Shown here piece by piece: positions 13,869 to 19,866 of a DNA stretch of 28,342 nt (the stretch's first letter is position 1; every line of letters begins with the position of its first letter). The position numbers and the translations under genes were made by a program. Source of the DNA: a virus; IMG/VR virus record IMGVR_UViG_3300042549_002866, positions 1 through 28,342 of that record. One strand, given 5' to 3'. The notes under the pieces were generated by a model. That model was not told the DNA's origin. It saw nothing but the letters and a program-made list of their open reading frames with translations, and made no database searches.

Positions 13869-13908
13869 TCCTAAGTAATAAGTCCAACAATGGACAAACA
13901 ATTAGGAG
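13869..13908 (+). promoter_or_regulatory. Leader hairpin that could cover the ribosome binding site of the pqqA-like gene
   Basis: TCCTAA (13869-13874) can pair with TTAGGA (13902-13907), with an inner GTCC (13882-13885)/GGAC (13892-13895) stem. The 3' arm includes most of the AGGAG (13904-13908) that serves the ATG at 13915. Pairing would reduce translation. Stem lengths are modest. Confidence 0.4.
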
Positions 13909-13914
13909 ATTATT

Positions 13915-13986
13915 ATGTGGACAAAACCATCAGCAACAGAAATGAGATTTGGCTTTGAAGTTACAATGTATGTAATGAATAAGTAA
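13915..13986 (+). CDS. pqqA: Coenzyme PQQ precursor peptide PqqA (phage-encoded)
   Basis: A 23-codon gene with a strong AGGAG (13904-13908) six bases before the ATG and tandem TAA stops. The peptide has the length and layout of bacterial PqqA: it begins MWTKPS, has an Arg at position 11, then GFEVTMY (13-19), and ends in NK. Glu15 and Tyr19 are at the positions that the radical SAM enzyme PqqE crosslinks to form the PQQ skeleton in Klebsiella-type PqqA. Pseudomonas-type PqqA peptides start MWTKP and contain GFEVTMY, so the match extends over most of the peptide. No pqqB, C, D or E is in the window, so host enzymes (PqqD chaperone, PqqE and the rest) would have to process it. PQQ is the cofactor of periplasmic methanol and glucose dehydrogenases. 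The gene is far below usual size cutoffs and easily missed. Confidence 0.85.
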   Translation: MWTKPSATEMRFGFEVTMYVMNK

Positions 13987-14127
13987 TAAGAATTCACCTT
14001 AGGACCACTAAGTTACGAATCGTATAAAGCAGGCATGACGCACGATGTCGCTGGAATTGTAACCAGCATTAATGATATGCCTTCGGGGTATCAATTTTAA
14101 TTAAACTCGCTTAATAGGAGAAACACA
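13987..14127 (+). other. Structured intergenic region between pqqA-like gene and hsp20
   Basis: No convincing gene. Several small inverted repeats follow one another: CTTAG/CTAAG (13998-14012), TACG/CGTA (14014-14024), GCTGG/CCAGC (14050-14067), and a GATA/TATC stem with a UUCG loop (14074-14092). The last two may end or process the pqqA transcript. The frame of the PqqA-like gene stays open after its two stops up to a TAA just after the UUCG hairpin, with one ATG at 14035 and no good ribosome binding site. The hsp20 ribosome binding site (AGGAG) lies at the right end. Confidence 0.45.
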
Positions 14128-14634
14128 ATGGTACGACAATTCATCCCCACATTTTTTGGTGAACACTTCAAAGACTTTGATAAGGTGTTCGTAGGTTTCG
14201 ATGACCAGTTCTCGAAGATGCAAAGTCTTCATGACGAACTAACCAAAAACATCCCTAACTATCCTCCATTCAATGTTCGCAAGAACGGTAATACCTACAC
14301 GATTGAAATCGCTGTGGCAGGTTTCGCACAAAACGAAATCGACATTACCATTGATGGTGGTAAACTAATCGTTAAGGGTAACTCTGAGTCAACAGAACCA
14401 GAGGACACTGATTATCTGTTCAAAGGTATTGGCATGCGTGCGTTTACTCGTGCATGGGCAATCGGTGATCAGTATGAAGTTAAAGATGCTGAGTTGTTCA
14501 ATGGTGTATTAAAGATCGCTCTCGATCAATTAATCCCAGAAACACAGAAAGCAAAGAAAGTTCCAGTGAAGACTAAGGGACAGAAGTCATTCTTACAAGA
14601 GGACGCATATGAAAAAGCTGCTGAACAATTGTAA
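14128..14634 (+). CDS. hsp20: Small heat shock protein Hsp20
   Basis: 168 residues with TAGGAG upstream. After an N-terminal arm (about 1-45) there is an alpha-crystallin domain: PPFNVRKNGNTYTIEIAVAG, then ITIDGGKLIVKGN, and AFTRAWAIGDQYEVKDAEL with NGVLKIAL near the end. This is the pattern of bacterial-type Hsp20. Such chaperones hold unfolding proteins without ATP and are regular members of T4-like aquatic phage genomes, where they may help during assembly or stress. The C-terminal tail is Lys-rich then Glu/Ala-rich. The last nine codons overlap the next small ORF. Confidence 0.92.
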   Translation: MVRQFIPTFFGEHFKDFDKVFVGFDDQFSKMQSLHDELTKNIPNYPPFNVRKNGNTYTIEIAVAGFAQNEIDITIDGGKLIVKGNSESTEPEDTDYLFKGIGMRAFTRAWAIGDQYEVKDAELFNGVLKIALDQLIPETQKAKKVPVKTKGQKSFLQEDAYEKAAEQL

Positions 14635-14704
14635 GAATATCATCCTTGGTATTGCTGAGGGTATCCAAGCATTCAGAACTTACAAAGCTGGTAAAGTAAA
14701 ATGA
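14609..14704 (+). CDS. 31-aa basic mini-protein
   Basis: A 31-residue ORF overlapping the end of hsp20 in another frame, with GAGGA (14599-14603) six bases upstream. It is a basic, amphipathic-helix-like peptide: MKKLLNNCKNIILGIAEGIQ, then a Lys-rich end. Its stop overlaps the next ATG (ATGA at 14701-14704), which supports coupled translation. Function unknown; it could be a small membrane-active or regulatory peptide. Confidence 0.55.
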   Translation: MKKLLNNCKNIILGIAEGIQAFRTYKAGKVK

Positions 14705-14775
14705 ACAATTGGATCCCAATGACAGATGACGATTGGGATTGGGTAAACGGTAAAGCACCTAAACCAACCAAGTAA
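14701..14775 (+). CDS. 24-aa mini-ORF
   Basis: A 24-residue ORF begun in an ATGA overlap with the previous mini-gene. It is Trp- and Asp-rich at the front (MNNWIPMTDDDWDWVNGK) with a Lys/Pro tail. The overlap and the neat filling of the gap up to a hairpin are the only support. It may be a real micro-protein or chance. Confidence 0.42.
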   Translation: MNNWIPMTDDDWDWVNGKAPKPTK

Positions 14776-14778
14776 TCG

Positions 14779-14818
14779 TACAAGTAGGGAGAGTTTCGGC
14801 TCTCCCTAAATACTTGTA
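14779..14818 (+). terminator. Long hairpin reaching the start codon of the next gene
   Basis: TACAAGTA (14779-14786) continuing into GGGAGAG pairs with CTCTCCC and TACTTGTA (14811-14818), with two extra A on the 3' side and a TTTCGG loop. The 3' arm ends on the first base of the ATG at 14818. No T-run follows, so it may regulate translation or processing instead of terminating. Confidence 0.55.
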
Positions 14819-15021
14819 TGAAAGCCAAACTATCACCAAACATGATATCTTTCGTCACAGTTCGTCGTGGTGACTGGATATTAAAAATATCTGTTTACAA
14901 AAATAAACAGGTGATGGTAGTTGCACAGCATTACTATGATTATGAAAGAACTATTATTCATTTCTTTACTGATCAAAACTATGCAGCAGATTTTATTGAA
15001 CAACTTGTTATAGAGGATTGA
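14818..15021 (+). CDS. Hypothetical protein (67 aa)
   Basis: 67 residues, beta-rich in appearance: ISFVTVRRGDWILKISVYKN, QVMVVAQHYYDYERT, then a helical end AADFIEQLVIED. No motif is recognised. The ATG lies at the foot of a long hairpin and has no clear Shine-Dalgarno sequence of its own, since GGGAGAG is in the hairpin's 5' arm about 30 bases away. Folding could therefore affect translation. The stop is one base before the next gene. Confidence 0.65.
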   Translation: MKAKLSPNMISFVTVRRGDWILKISVYKNKQVMVVAQHYYDYERTIIHFFTDQNYAADFIEQLVIED

Positions 15022-15022
15022 C

Positions 15023-15319
15023 ATGACAGAGATTAAAGTATTTAAATTGATTAGTGGTGAAGAACTGATTGGTAAAGTAGAAACAACTGCAAATGGATAT
15101 TATGTAGAAGCACCAGCAACTATCCTCATGCAACAAACAAAAGATGGAGTTGGTTTGGCATTGATGCCATACATGCCTTATACCGAAGGAAAGGTAAAAT
15201 TGTTCAGTCAATGTGTTGCCACCGAAGGTGAACCATCCAAGAAAATGGTCAACGAATATAACCGATTATTCGGTTCAGGGATAGAGATCGCTCCAGCGTC
15301 TGCTTTAATCGGTCTGTAA
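15023..15319 (+). CDS. Sm-like (Hfq/LSm-fold) phage protein
   Basis: 98 residues with GAGG upstream. The pattern KVFKLISGEELIGKVETTANGYYVEAPATILMQ resembles the Sm1 strand array of Sm/Hfq-like proteins (a charged GEELIGKV turn followed by strands). A crystallised Sm-like protein of putative cyanophage origin begins in a similar way. Sm-like proteins form rings that bind RNA, so a role in phage or host RNA control is possible. The C-terminal third (EYNRLFGSGIEIAPASALIGL) is outside the Sm core. The fold call is from recalled sequence pattern only. Confidence 0.65.
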   Translation: MTEIKVFKLISGEELIGKVETTANGYYVEAPATILMQQTKDGVGLALMPYMPYTEGKVKLFSQCVATEGEPSKKMVNEYNRLFGSGIEIAPASALIGL

Positions 15320-15350
15320 CCCTCTCTAGGCTTCCCCTAGTCCTCCCTCC

Positions 15351-15375
15351 AAACCCTCTCTCGTAGAGGGTTTTC
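15351..15375 (+). terminator. Terminator after the Sm-like gene
   Basis: AAACCCTCT (15351-15359) pairs with AGAGGGTTT (15365-15373) around a five-base loop, ending in TTTT. Two further ACCC/GGGT-type hairpins follow at 15386-15405 and 15414-15430, making a triple block before the next promoter. Confidence 0.8.
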
Positions 15376-15446
15376 AGCATTCTAAACCCCTGTATCTACA
15401 AGGGTATCTAATCCCCTCAGACTCGTAGGGTTACTCCATAAAGTTG

Positions 15447-15475
15447 TTGTCTTTAATTGCAAATTACTGTATAAT
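15447..15475 (+). promoter_or_regulatory. Sigma70-like promoter for the 112-aa gene unit
   Basis: TTGTCT (15447-15452), a 17-base spacer beginning TTAATTG, and TATAAT (15470-15475) followed by AGTAGTATG. Same family as 5337 and 16070. Confidence 0.86.
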
Positions 15476-15505
15476 AGTAGTATGAAAATTGAAAAGGAAG
15501 TGAAA

Positions 15506-15844
15506 ATGATGAAATATGAAGTGTTACAAATTAACCTGACTCGTGAACAATCTGACTTGGTGAATTCTTCCAAAGATTATCCAGAGTTTTATAATCTGTA
15601 TTTGAATACAACTTTCCGTCCAACTGTTGAAGCCATCAAAGCTGCAAAAGATATGTACAAAAAAGTTGCTGTTATTACTGCCAATTCTTTTGATGGTGTG
15701 TTTACTGCCAGCAATGTTGGTTTTGAAGATCAGATCGAACGATTTGCTCCAATGCACTCTGTGTCTGTTGGTGACATTCTTGTTCGTGAAGATGGTGTTA
15801 GTGTTTATGTTGATACAATGGGCTTCCGTCCAGTTTCACTTTAA
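15506..15844 (+). CDS. Hypothetical protein (112 aa)
   Basis: 112 residues from the ATG ATG at 15506, with AAAAGGAAG upstream. An in-frame ATG at 15482 sits at the expected transcription start and is unlikely to be used. The N-terminal half is helical (LTREQSDLVNSSKDYPEFYN, then TVEAIKAAKDMYKKVAVI). The C-terminal half is beta-like with HSVSVGDILVREDGVSVYVD and a final MGFRPVSL. No catalytic motif is evident. First gene of a unit that continues with the 68-aa basic protein. Confidence 0.72.
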   Translation: MMKYEVLQINLTREQSDLVNSSKDYPEFYNLYLNTTFRPTVEAIKAAKDMYKKVAVITANSFDGVFTASNVGFEDQIERFAPMHSVSVGDILVREDGVSVYVDTMGFRPVSL

Positions 15845-15859
15845 TTGAGAGGAAAATAT

Positions 15860-16066
15860 ATGATGAATACATTCTTTAAATCAAAATCCGAGTTGCGTGC
15901 CGAAACCGAAAAACAAGTAAAGTTGTTTTTGAAAAAAGGTGGAAGCATTGAAGTTGTGAAGCCACGCAAAGCACCAAAGCAACGCATGTCTGGTAAAGTT
16001 ACAAGATCTGCATCCACTGGGACTTCTGGTTTTGCGACTGGATTCCCTCGCAAGAGTTGCATTTAA
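15860..16066 (+). CDS. Small basic hypothetical protein (68 aa)
   Basis: 68 residues from the ATG at 15860, with GAGAGGA upstream; a TTG at 15845 is an unlikely start. An amphipathic helix (SELRAETEKQVKLFLKKGGS) is followed by a basic tail (EVVKPRKAPKQRMSGKVTRS) and a Gly/Thr/Phe end (TGTSGFATGFPRKSCI). The charge suggests nucleic-acid binding, without a known family. Its stop lies three bases before the next promoter's -35 box. Confidence 0.72.
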   Translation: MMNTFFKSKSELRAETEKQVKLFLKKGGSIEVVKPRKAPKQRMSGKVTRSASTGTSGFATGFPRKSCI

Positions 16067-16069
16067 TTG

Positions 16070-16098
16070 TTGTCTTTAATTCAGAATTGATGTATAAT
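16070..16098 (+). promoter_or_regulatory. Sigma70-like promoter for the 125-aa/ligase unit
   Basis: TTGTCT (16070-16075), a 17-base spacer beginning TTAATT, and TATAAT (16093-16098) followed by AGTTGTATG. It probably drives the long chain of overlapping genes from 16129 through ligase, DexA and polymerase, as no terminator is seen until past 23474. Confidence 0.86.
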
Positions 16099-16128
16099 AG
16101 TTGTATGATGATTGAAAAGGAACTGCAA

Positions 16129-16506
16129 ATGTCGAACGAACTCAAATCTTGGGAAGAAATGTCTGTGTTGGAACAAATGCAGTGCCAGTTCTGGGACATG
16201 TACAAGGATGCGTATGGTGTTCGTCCTCGTGGTATCGATACCACTGATTGGACTGAGGAAGAATTCATGGCTGAATTCGAAACTCTTGGTCGAGTCATCG
16301 AGCGTGAAGAAGCTGATCGCAAAGAGCGTGAGGCAGAAGCAGTGGTGAAGTTTGAACAGCATGTCACCAATACAATCTGTATGGGTGCGAAGGATCGTAC
16401 TACTGCTCTCCGCTGGATCATGGACGCTGGACATGCAAATGGTGACTGGGAATACTTCTGTTACCTCAATGGTCTGCCCTATGGTTACTTTCGGGAAGCA
16501 GCATGA
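16129..16506 (+). CDS. Conserved phage hypothetical (125 aa)
   Basis: 125 residues from the ATG at 16129, with AAAAGGAA upstream; earlier in-frame codons are within the promoter. The protein is helical and charged: SWEEMSVLEQMQCQFWDMYK, DAYGVRPRGIDTTDWTEEEF, a Glu/Arg-rich coiled stretch, and the end NGLPYGYFREAA. Very similar proteins, sharing YKDAYGVRPRG and LPYGYF, are found in many unrelated phages, with no function known to me. The stop overlaps the next start (ATGA at 16503-16506). Confidence 0.8.
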   Translation: MSNELKSWEEMSVLEQMQCQFWDMYKDAYGVRPRGIDTTDWTEEEFMAEFETLGRVIEREEADRKEREAEAVVKFEQHVTNTICMGAKDRTTALRWIMDAGHANGDWEYFCYLNGLPYGYFREAA

Positions 16507-16862
16507 TTCTTGTTAGAGAAATAACTGTTTGGGATATAGACTTTCAACCGAATCATACATATGTTATGAATGAATCGATGGACAAAATCTTTGGTTACTT
16601 CATGTGGAACGATCCACAAAAATTTAAGATGTTCAGCAAGCCAATGCGGTTTGATACTCGTTATCGTAAATTCAAAGTTCTCAAACGAAACCTACACTTC
16701 GAAGGACAGAAGTCCACGAATAAAATTTGGGAAATTAAAGGTAGCAAAGACCATGTATATACCGTAGAAGAATCAGAAAATGGTATGGTCTGTAGTTGTA
16801 TCGGTTTTAAATATCATGGTAAGTGTAAACATATTGATGGAGTGATGAATGAACATAAATGA
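16503..16862 (+). CDS. SWIM-type zinc-finger protein (119 aa)
   Basis: 119 residues. The C-terminal segment VYTVEESENGMVCSCIGFKY with the following KCKH gives C97-x-C99...C108-x-H110, the CxCx(n)CxH pattern of SWIM zinc fingers. SWIM domains bind DNA or proteins and occur in ATPases, recombination factors and transposases. The first ~80 residues are beta-rich and contain KRNLHFEGQKST, without a catalytic motif. The gene overlaps ligase by 14 bases, so it may act in DNA handling, but this is inference. Confidence 0.72.
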   Translation: MILVREITVWDIDFQPNHTYVMNESMDKIFGYFMWNDPQKFKMFSKPMRFDTRYRKFKVLKRNLHFEGQKSTNKIWEIKGSKDHVYTVEESENGMVCSCIGFKYHGKCKHIDGVMNEHK

Positions 16863-18153
16863 ATTTCTAAACAGTCTTGCTGAAAATGCCTCACGCAATT
16901 TCAAGATCGACCAATTAAACGCACAGAGCGATAACGAAACTCTGCGTGAGGTTATTCGGCTAGCACTGGATCCTTTTACTCAATTCTATCAACGAAAGAT
17001 TCCTGAGTATACCACTGACTCAAAACAAACAAGTCTCACTCAAGCCATGTTGGCATTGTATGACTTGAAGGAAAGAGTCGTTACTGGTAATGCAGCAATT
17101 GAATATCTCCGTATGCTTCTCTCATCCGTATCGGCTGACGATGCTAAGGTACTGGAGAGAATCATCTCCAAAGATCTGAAGTGTGGTGTTGATGTATCGA
17201 CTGCCAACAAAGTTTGGTCTGGTTTGATTCCTGAATACCCATGCATGTTATGCAGTCCATTCGAACAGAAGTTGGTTGACAAGATTAAGTTCCCAGCCTA
17301 TGCTCAAATGAAGATGGATGGTATGCGATTCAATGCGATTGTCCGTGATGGTAAGGTAGAATTCCGCAGTCGAAATGGTAAACAGATTCTGTTGTTGGGT
17401 AATCTAGAAGCAGAGTTCGCTGCACTTGCTGGTAATATTGATTGTGTATTTGATGGTGAGTTGTTGGTTATGGATGACATGACAATGCAGTTCGCAGATC
17501 GTCAAACAGGTAATGGTATCCTCAACAAAGCAAACAAGGGTACAATCTCTGCCGAAGATGCAGCAAAGGTTCATGCCACTGTTTGGGATTTGATTCCTTA
17601 TGTAGCATTCGTTGATGGATATTGTTTGACTCCATATGCAAAACGATTCTCTACTCTACAGGCAATTGTAGATAAACAAAAGTCTGCAGGCAAAAAGATT
17701 TGGTCTGTGACATCAACCATTGTTGAAACATTGGAAGACGCACAAGAGATTTTCCAAGGTTATCTTGCAGATGGATACGAAGGTATCATTCTTAAAGATG
17801 GTAGTGGTGAATGGGAAGACAAACGAAGTAAGACTCAGATTAAATTCAAAGGTGAATTGGAATGCGATCTTAAGATTGTTGCAGTCGAAGAAGGTAAAGG
17901 TAAAGCAGTAGGTATGCTTGGTGCAATTATCTGTGAATCCGCAGATGGAATTGTAAAGGTAAATGTAGGATCTGGTTTTAATGATGCCCAACGAAAGCAA
18001 TATTGGAAAGAAAATATAGTTGACAAAATCGTGGCAGTGAAGTATAATAGTCGTATCAAGAACAAGGCTGGAGAAGAATCTTTGTTTCTTCCAGTGTTCA
18101 TTGAACTGCGTGACGACAAAGATGTTGCAGACAACTCAAAGGTAATAAAATGA
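16849..18153 (+). CDS. 30: ATP-dependent DNA ligase
   Basis: 434 residues. The ligase motifs are clear: adenylation motif KMDGMR with catalytic K155 (155-160) in AYAQMKMDGMRFNA, motif III VFDGELLVM (200-208), motif IV EGIILKD (311-317), and motif V IKFK (331-334). The N-terminal ~140 residues form the DNA-binding domain and the C-terminal part the OB fold. It joins Okazaki fragments, using ATP, as T4 gp30 (487 aa) does. GGAG at 16839-16842 supports the ATG at 16849. Its stop overlaps the next gene by ATGA. Confidence 0.95.
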   Translation: MNINEFLNSLAENASRNFKIDQLNAQSDNETLREVIRLALDPFTQFYQRKIPEYTTDSKQTSLTQAMLALYDLKERVVTGNAAIEYLRMLLSSVSADDAKVLERIISKDLKCGVDVSTANKVWSGLIPEYPCMLCSPFEQKLVDKIKFPAYAQMKMDGMRFNAIVRDGKVEFRSRNGKQILLLGNLEAEFAALAGNIDCVFDGELLVMDDMTMQFADRQTGNGILNKANKGTISAEDAAKVHATVWDLIPYVAFVDGYCLTPYAKRFSTLQAIVDKQKSAGKKIWSVTSTIVETLEDAQEIFQGYLADGYEGIILKDGSGEWEDKRSKTQIKFKGELECDLKIVAVEEGKGKAVGMLGAIICESADGIVKVNVGSGFNDAQRKQYWKENIVDKIVAVKYNSRIKNKAGEESLFLPVFIELRDDKDVADNSKVIK

Positions 18154-18521
18154 AAGTAGCAATTAATACATGTTTTGGTGGATTCGGTATCTCAAATATC
18201 GCATTCGAGAAGTTGCTTGACCGAAAGGGTATTGCATTCGATAAAGTGCCAGCCAAGTTTCCAATTCGTGGAAATGACTCAGACTATTACAAAGCTGGTA
18301 GTCCACAATCTGATGCGACATACCTAAGTGAGTATGAGTTCTATGAACAACGCAATGATCCAGATTTGATCGCAGTGATTGAAGAGTTGGGTAAAGATTC
18401 ATGGGGTTGGGCATCAGAACTAGCAATCTTGGATATTCCAGATGATGTTGAATGGCACATTGGCGAATACGATGGACTTGAACATGTAGCTGAAAATCAT
18501 AGGACTTGGTATGGAGATTAA
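18150..18521 (+). CDS. Conserved phage hypothetical (123 aa)
   Basis: 123 residues starting in an ATGA overlap with ligase, with AAGG upstream. It opens MKVAINTCFGGFGISNIAFE, then DSDYYKAGSPQSDATYLSEY, and ends VEWHIGEYDGLEHVAENHRT before WYGD. This pattern (VAINxCFGGFxLS near the start, IxEYDGxExVxExHxxW at the end) is recurrent in phages and some bacteria. No enzyme activity is known to me. It belongs to the run of coupled genes between ligase and polymerase. Confidence 0.8.
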   Translation: MKVAINTCFGGFGISNIAFEKLLDRKGIAFDKVPAKFPIRGNDSDYYKAGSPQSDATYLSEYEFYEQRNDPDLIAVIEELGKDSWGWASELAILDIPDDVEWHIGEYDGLEHVAENHRTWYGD

Positions 18522-18523
18522 TT

Positions 18524-18679
18524 ATGTTAGACTTCGAAGAAATTAGATTGGCTCGAACACTAGGTCGTGCCATTGAAGAAGAAATAAAGAATGGTAACAA
18601 AGTACCTGACGAAGTTCTTCGAGCATATGAAGAATTATACAAACACTGGCAGTTACAAATGGATAGAGAATTATCATGA
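18524..18679 (+). CDS. Small helical protein (51 aa)
   Basis: A 51-residue ORF with GGAG about eight bases upstream of the ATG and a TGA overlapping the next start (ATGA at 18676-18679). It is predicted to be a helical hairpin: FEEIRLARTLGRAIEEEIKN, then VPDEVLRAYEELYKHWQ. No motif. The good start signal and overlap support a real gene. Confidence 0.68.
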   Translation: MLDFEEIRLARTLGRAIEEEIKNGNKVPDEVLRAYEELYKHWQLQMDRELS

Positions 18680-19206
18680 AACGAGAATTAGACGAAGCAC
18701 TCTGTGCTAAGTATCCGCTGATCTTCAAAGATCGTAATGCAGATATTCGCACCACAGCCATGTGCTGGGGTTTTGAATGTGGTGATGGTTGGTATAACAT
18801 CATCGATGTTCTTTGTGGTCTATTGACTAGTGATTATCGCCAAGCACAAAGTCGTTATGAATCTATCAAAGATAAAGTTGATCAACCACGCTGGGAAGGT
18901 AGTAAAGATATTATCACCCAAGAAAAGATTGACGAAGCCAAAGTAAAACTAGATGAAGAAACACTGAAGGTTCCAGTTGCTGCTCAAGTAAAAGAGAAGT
19001 TCGGTGGACTTCGATTCTATGTTCAGGCAGCAACCGATAAACATTATCAATATATCTCGTTTGCTGAGAGTATGAGTTATCATACATGCGAAGAATGTGG
19101 TGCTCCAGGAAAAACATACACTGATGGTTGGCATACAACTCTTTGCGACATCCATGCAGCAATGGCTGGCAAGGAAGAAGAATATGAGTATGAGGAGAAT
19201 GAATAA
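18676..19206 (+). CDS. Conserved phage protein with C-terminal zinc site (176 aa)
   Basis: 176 residues. The middle carries VAAQVKEKFGGLRFYVQAAT, then a stretch with CEECGAPG and LCDIH, giving C138-x2-C141...C157-x2-H160, a likely zinc ribbon. KFGGLRFY followed by a Cys-rich tail is a widespread phage protein type. An N-terminal MCWGFECGDGWYNII is also typical. Function is unknown. The acidic tail (EEEYEYEENE) is low complexity. The stop overlaps the next start (TAATG at 19204-19208). Confidence 0.8.
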   Translation: MKRELDEALCAKYPLIFKDRNADIRTTAMCWGFECGDGWYNIIDVLCGLLTSDYRQAQSRYESIKDKVDQPRWEGSKDIITQEKIDEAKVKLDEETLKVPVAAQVKEKFGGLRFYVQAATDKHYQYISFAESMSYHTCEECGAPGKTYTDGWHTTLCDIHAAMAGKEEEYEYEENE

Positions 19207-19571
19207 TGTTTTACGGTAAAGAATCTATTGACAACCAATTCAATCCACTCCTAAAGAAATTAGGAGAACAGGAATTGTTTCTGTTTGAACCAATGCCAAG
19301 CTACAAACTAAACGAAAGATGGACTGATGAATTCCGTATTCGTGATGGTCATACTAAACTGGCTGATGGTACATGGGTAACTATTCATAAAGTAGCTACA
19401 TATATTGAGGCACTTCAGAAAAGTACCAACGATTTGTATGACACTTATATGAAAATTTCTCGTGAGTTAGAAAAGGTAAGACAACAAAAGAATGAGATGG
19501 AATTTGGTCTGCGTCATGCGCAGAATTCTTTAAACAAAGCACTGGCAATGAAAGGTGATAATGATGAGTAA
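19206..19571 (+). CDS. Hypothetical protein with coiled-coil tail (121 aa)
   Basis: 121 residues. The N-terminal ~70 residues have no known motif (GEQELFLFEPMPSYKLNERW, then DGTWVTIHKVATYIEAL). The C-terminal ~45 form a likely coiled coil (SRELEKVRQQKNEMEFGLRH). It overlaps both neighbours. Function unknown. Confidence 0.7.
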   Translation: MFYGKESIDNQFNPLLKKLGEQELFLFEPMPSYKLNERWTDEFRIRDGHTKLADGTWVTIHKVATYIEALQKSTNDLYDTYMKISRELEKVRQQKNEMEFGLRHAQNSLNKALAMKGDNDE

Positions 19572-19866
19572 ATTAAAAGAAGGTTCGGTATGGGTTTTGG
19601 TCGAAGCCATTCAATCATATCGTATGCGATATATGGTGGAAGCACCAGCAACTAATCCAGAGTGGGCAATGGATGATGTTACTTGTGAAGACGCAAAAGA
19701 GTTTTCTCAATTGGCACTTCCAGAAGTGATTACATCACATCGTGTTCTTACTGAAGAAGAAGCACTTGCTCTTTGTGATATTGATAATAACTATACTAAT
19801 GAATGGACTGTCGATCAAAAGATCAAAGCCTTCTTCACCAAAGAAGGTGAAGGAAGAGTGCTATAA
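19561..19866 (+). CDS. Hypothetical protein (101 aa)
   Basis: 101 residues from the ATG pair at 19561/19564, with AAAGGTGAT upstream; the in-frame GTG at 19555 is unlikely. The start LKEGSVWVLVEAIQSYRMRY followed by MVEAP is characteristic, and the rest is acidic (TCEDAKEFSQLALPE, LTEEEALALCD). No motif is recognised. It overlaps the coiled-coil gene by 11 bases, and its stop overlaps the DexA start (TAATG at 19864-19868). Confidence 0.7.
   Translation: MMSKLKEGSVWVLVEAIQSYRMRYMVEAPATNPEWAMDDVTCEDAKEFSQLALPEVITSHRVLTEEEALALCDIDNNYTNEWTVDQKIKAFFTKEGEGRVL

Noticed and set aside
14035-14100. 21-codon ORF after the pqqA-like gene
   Set aside because: No good ribosome binding site, and its sequence overlaps hairpins; kept only as part of a finding.
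13987-14127. Possible tRNA in the gap before hsp20
   Set aside because: The hairpins do not form a cloverleaf and there is no acceptor stem or T-loop sequence.
16081-16434. 117- and 140-codon antisense frames over the 125-aa gene
   Set aside because: Shadows of a gene with a good promoter and widespread homologs.
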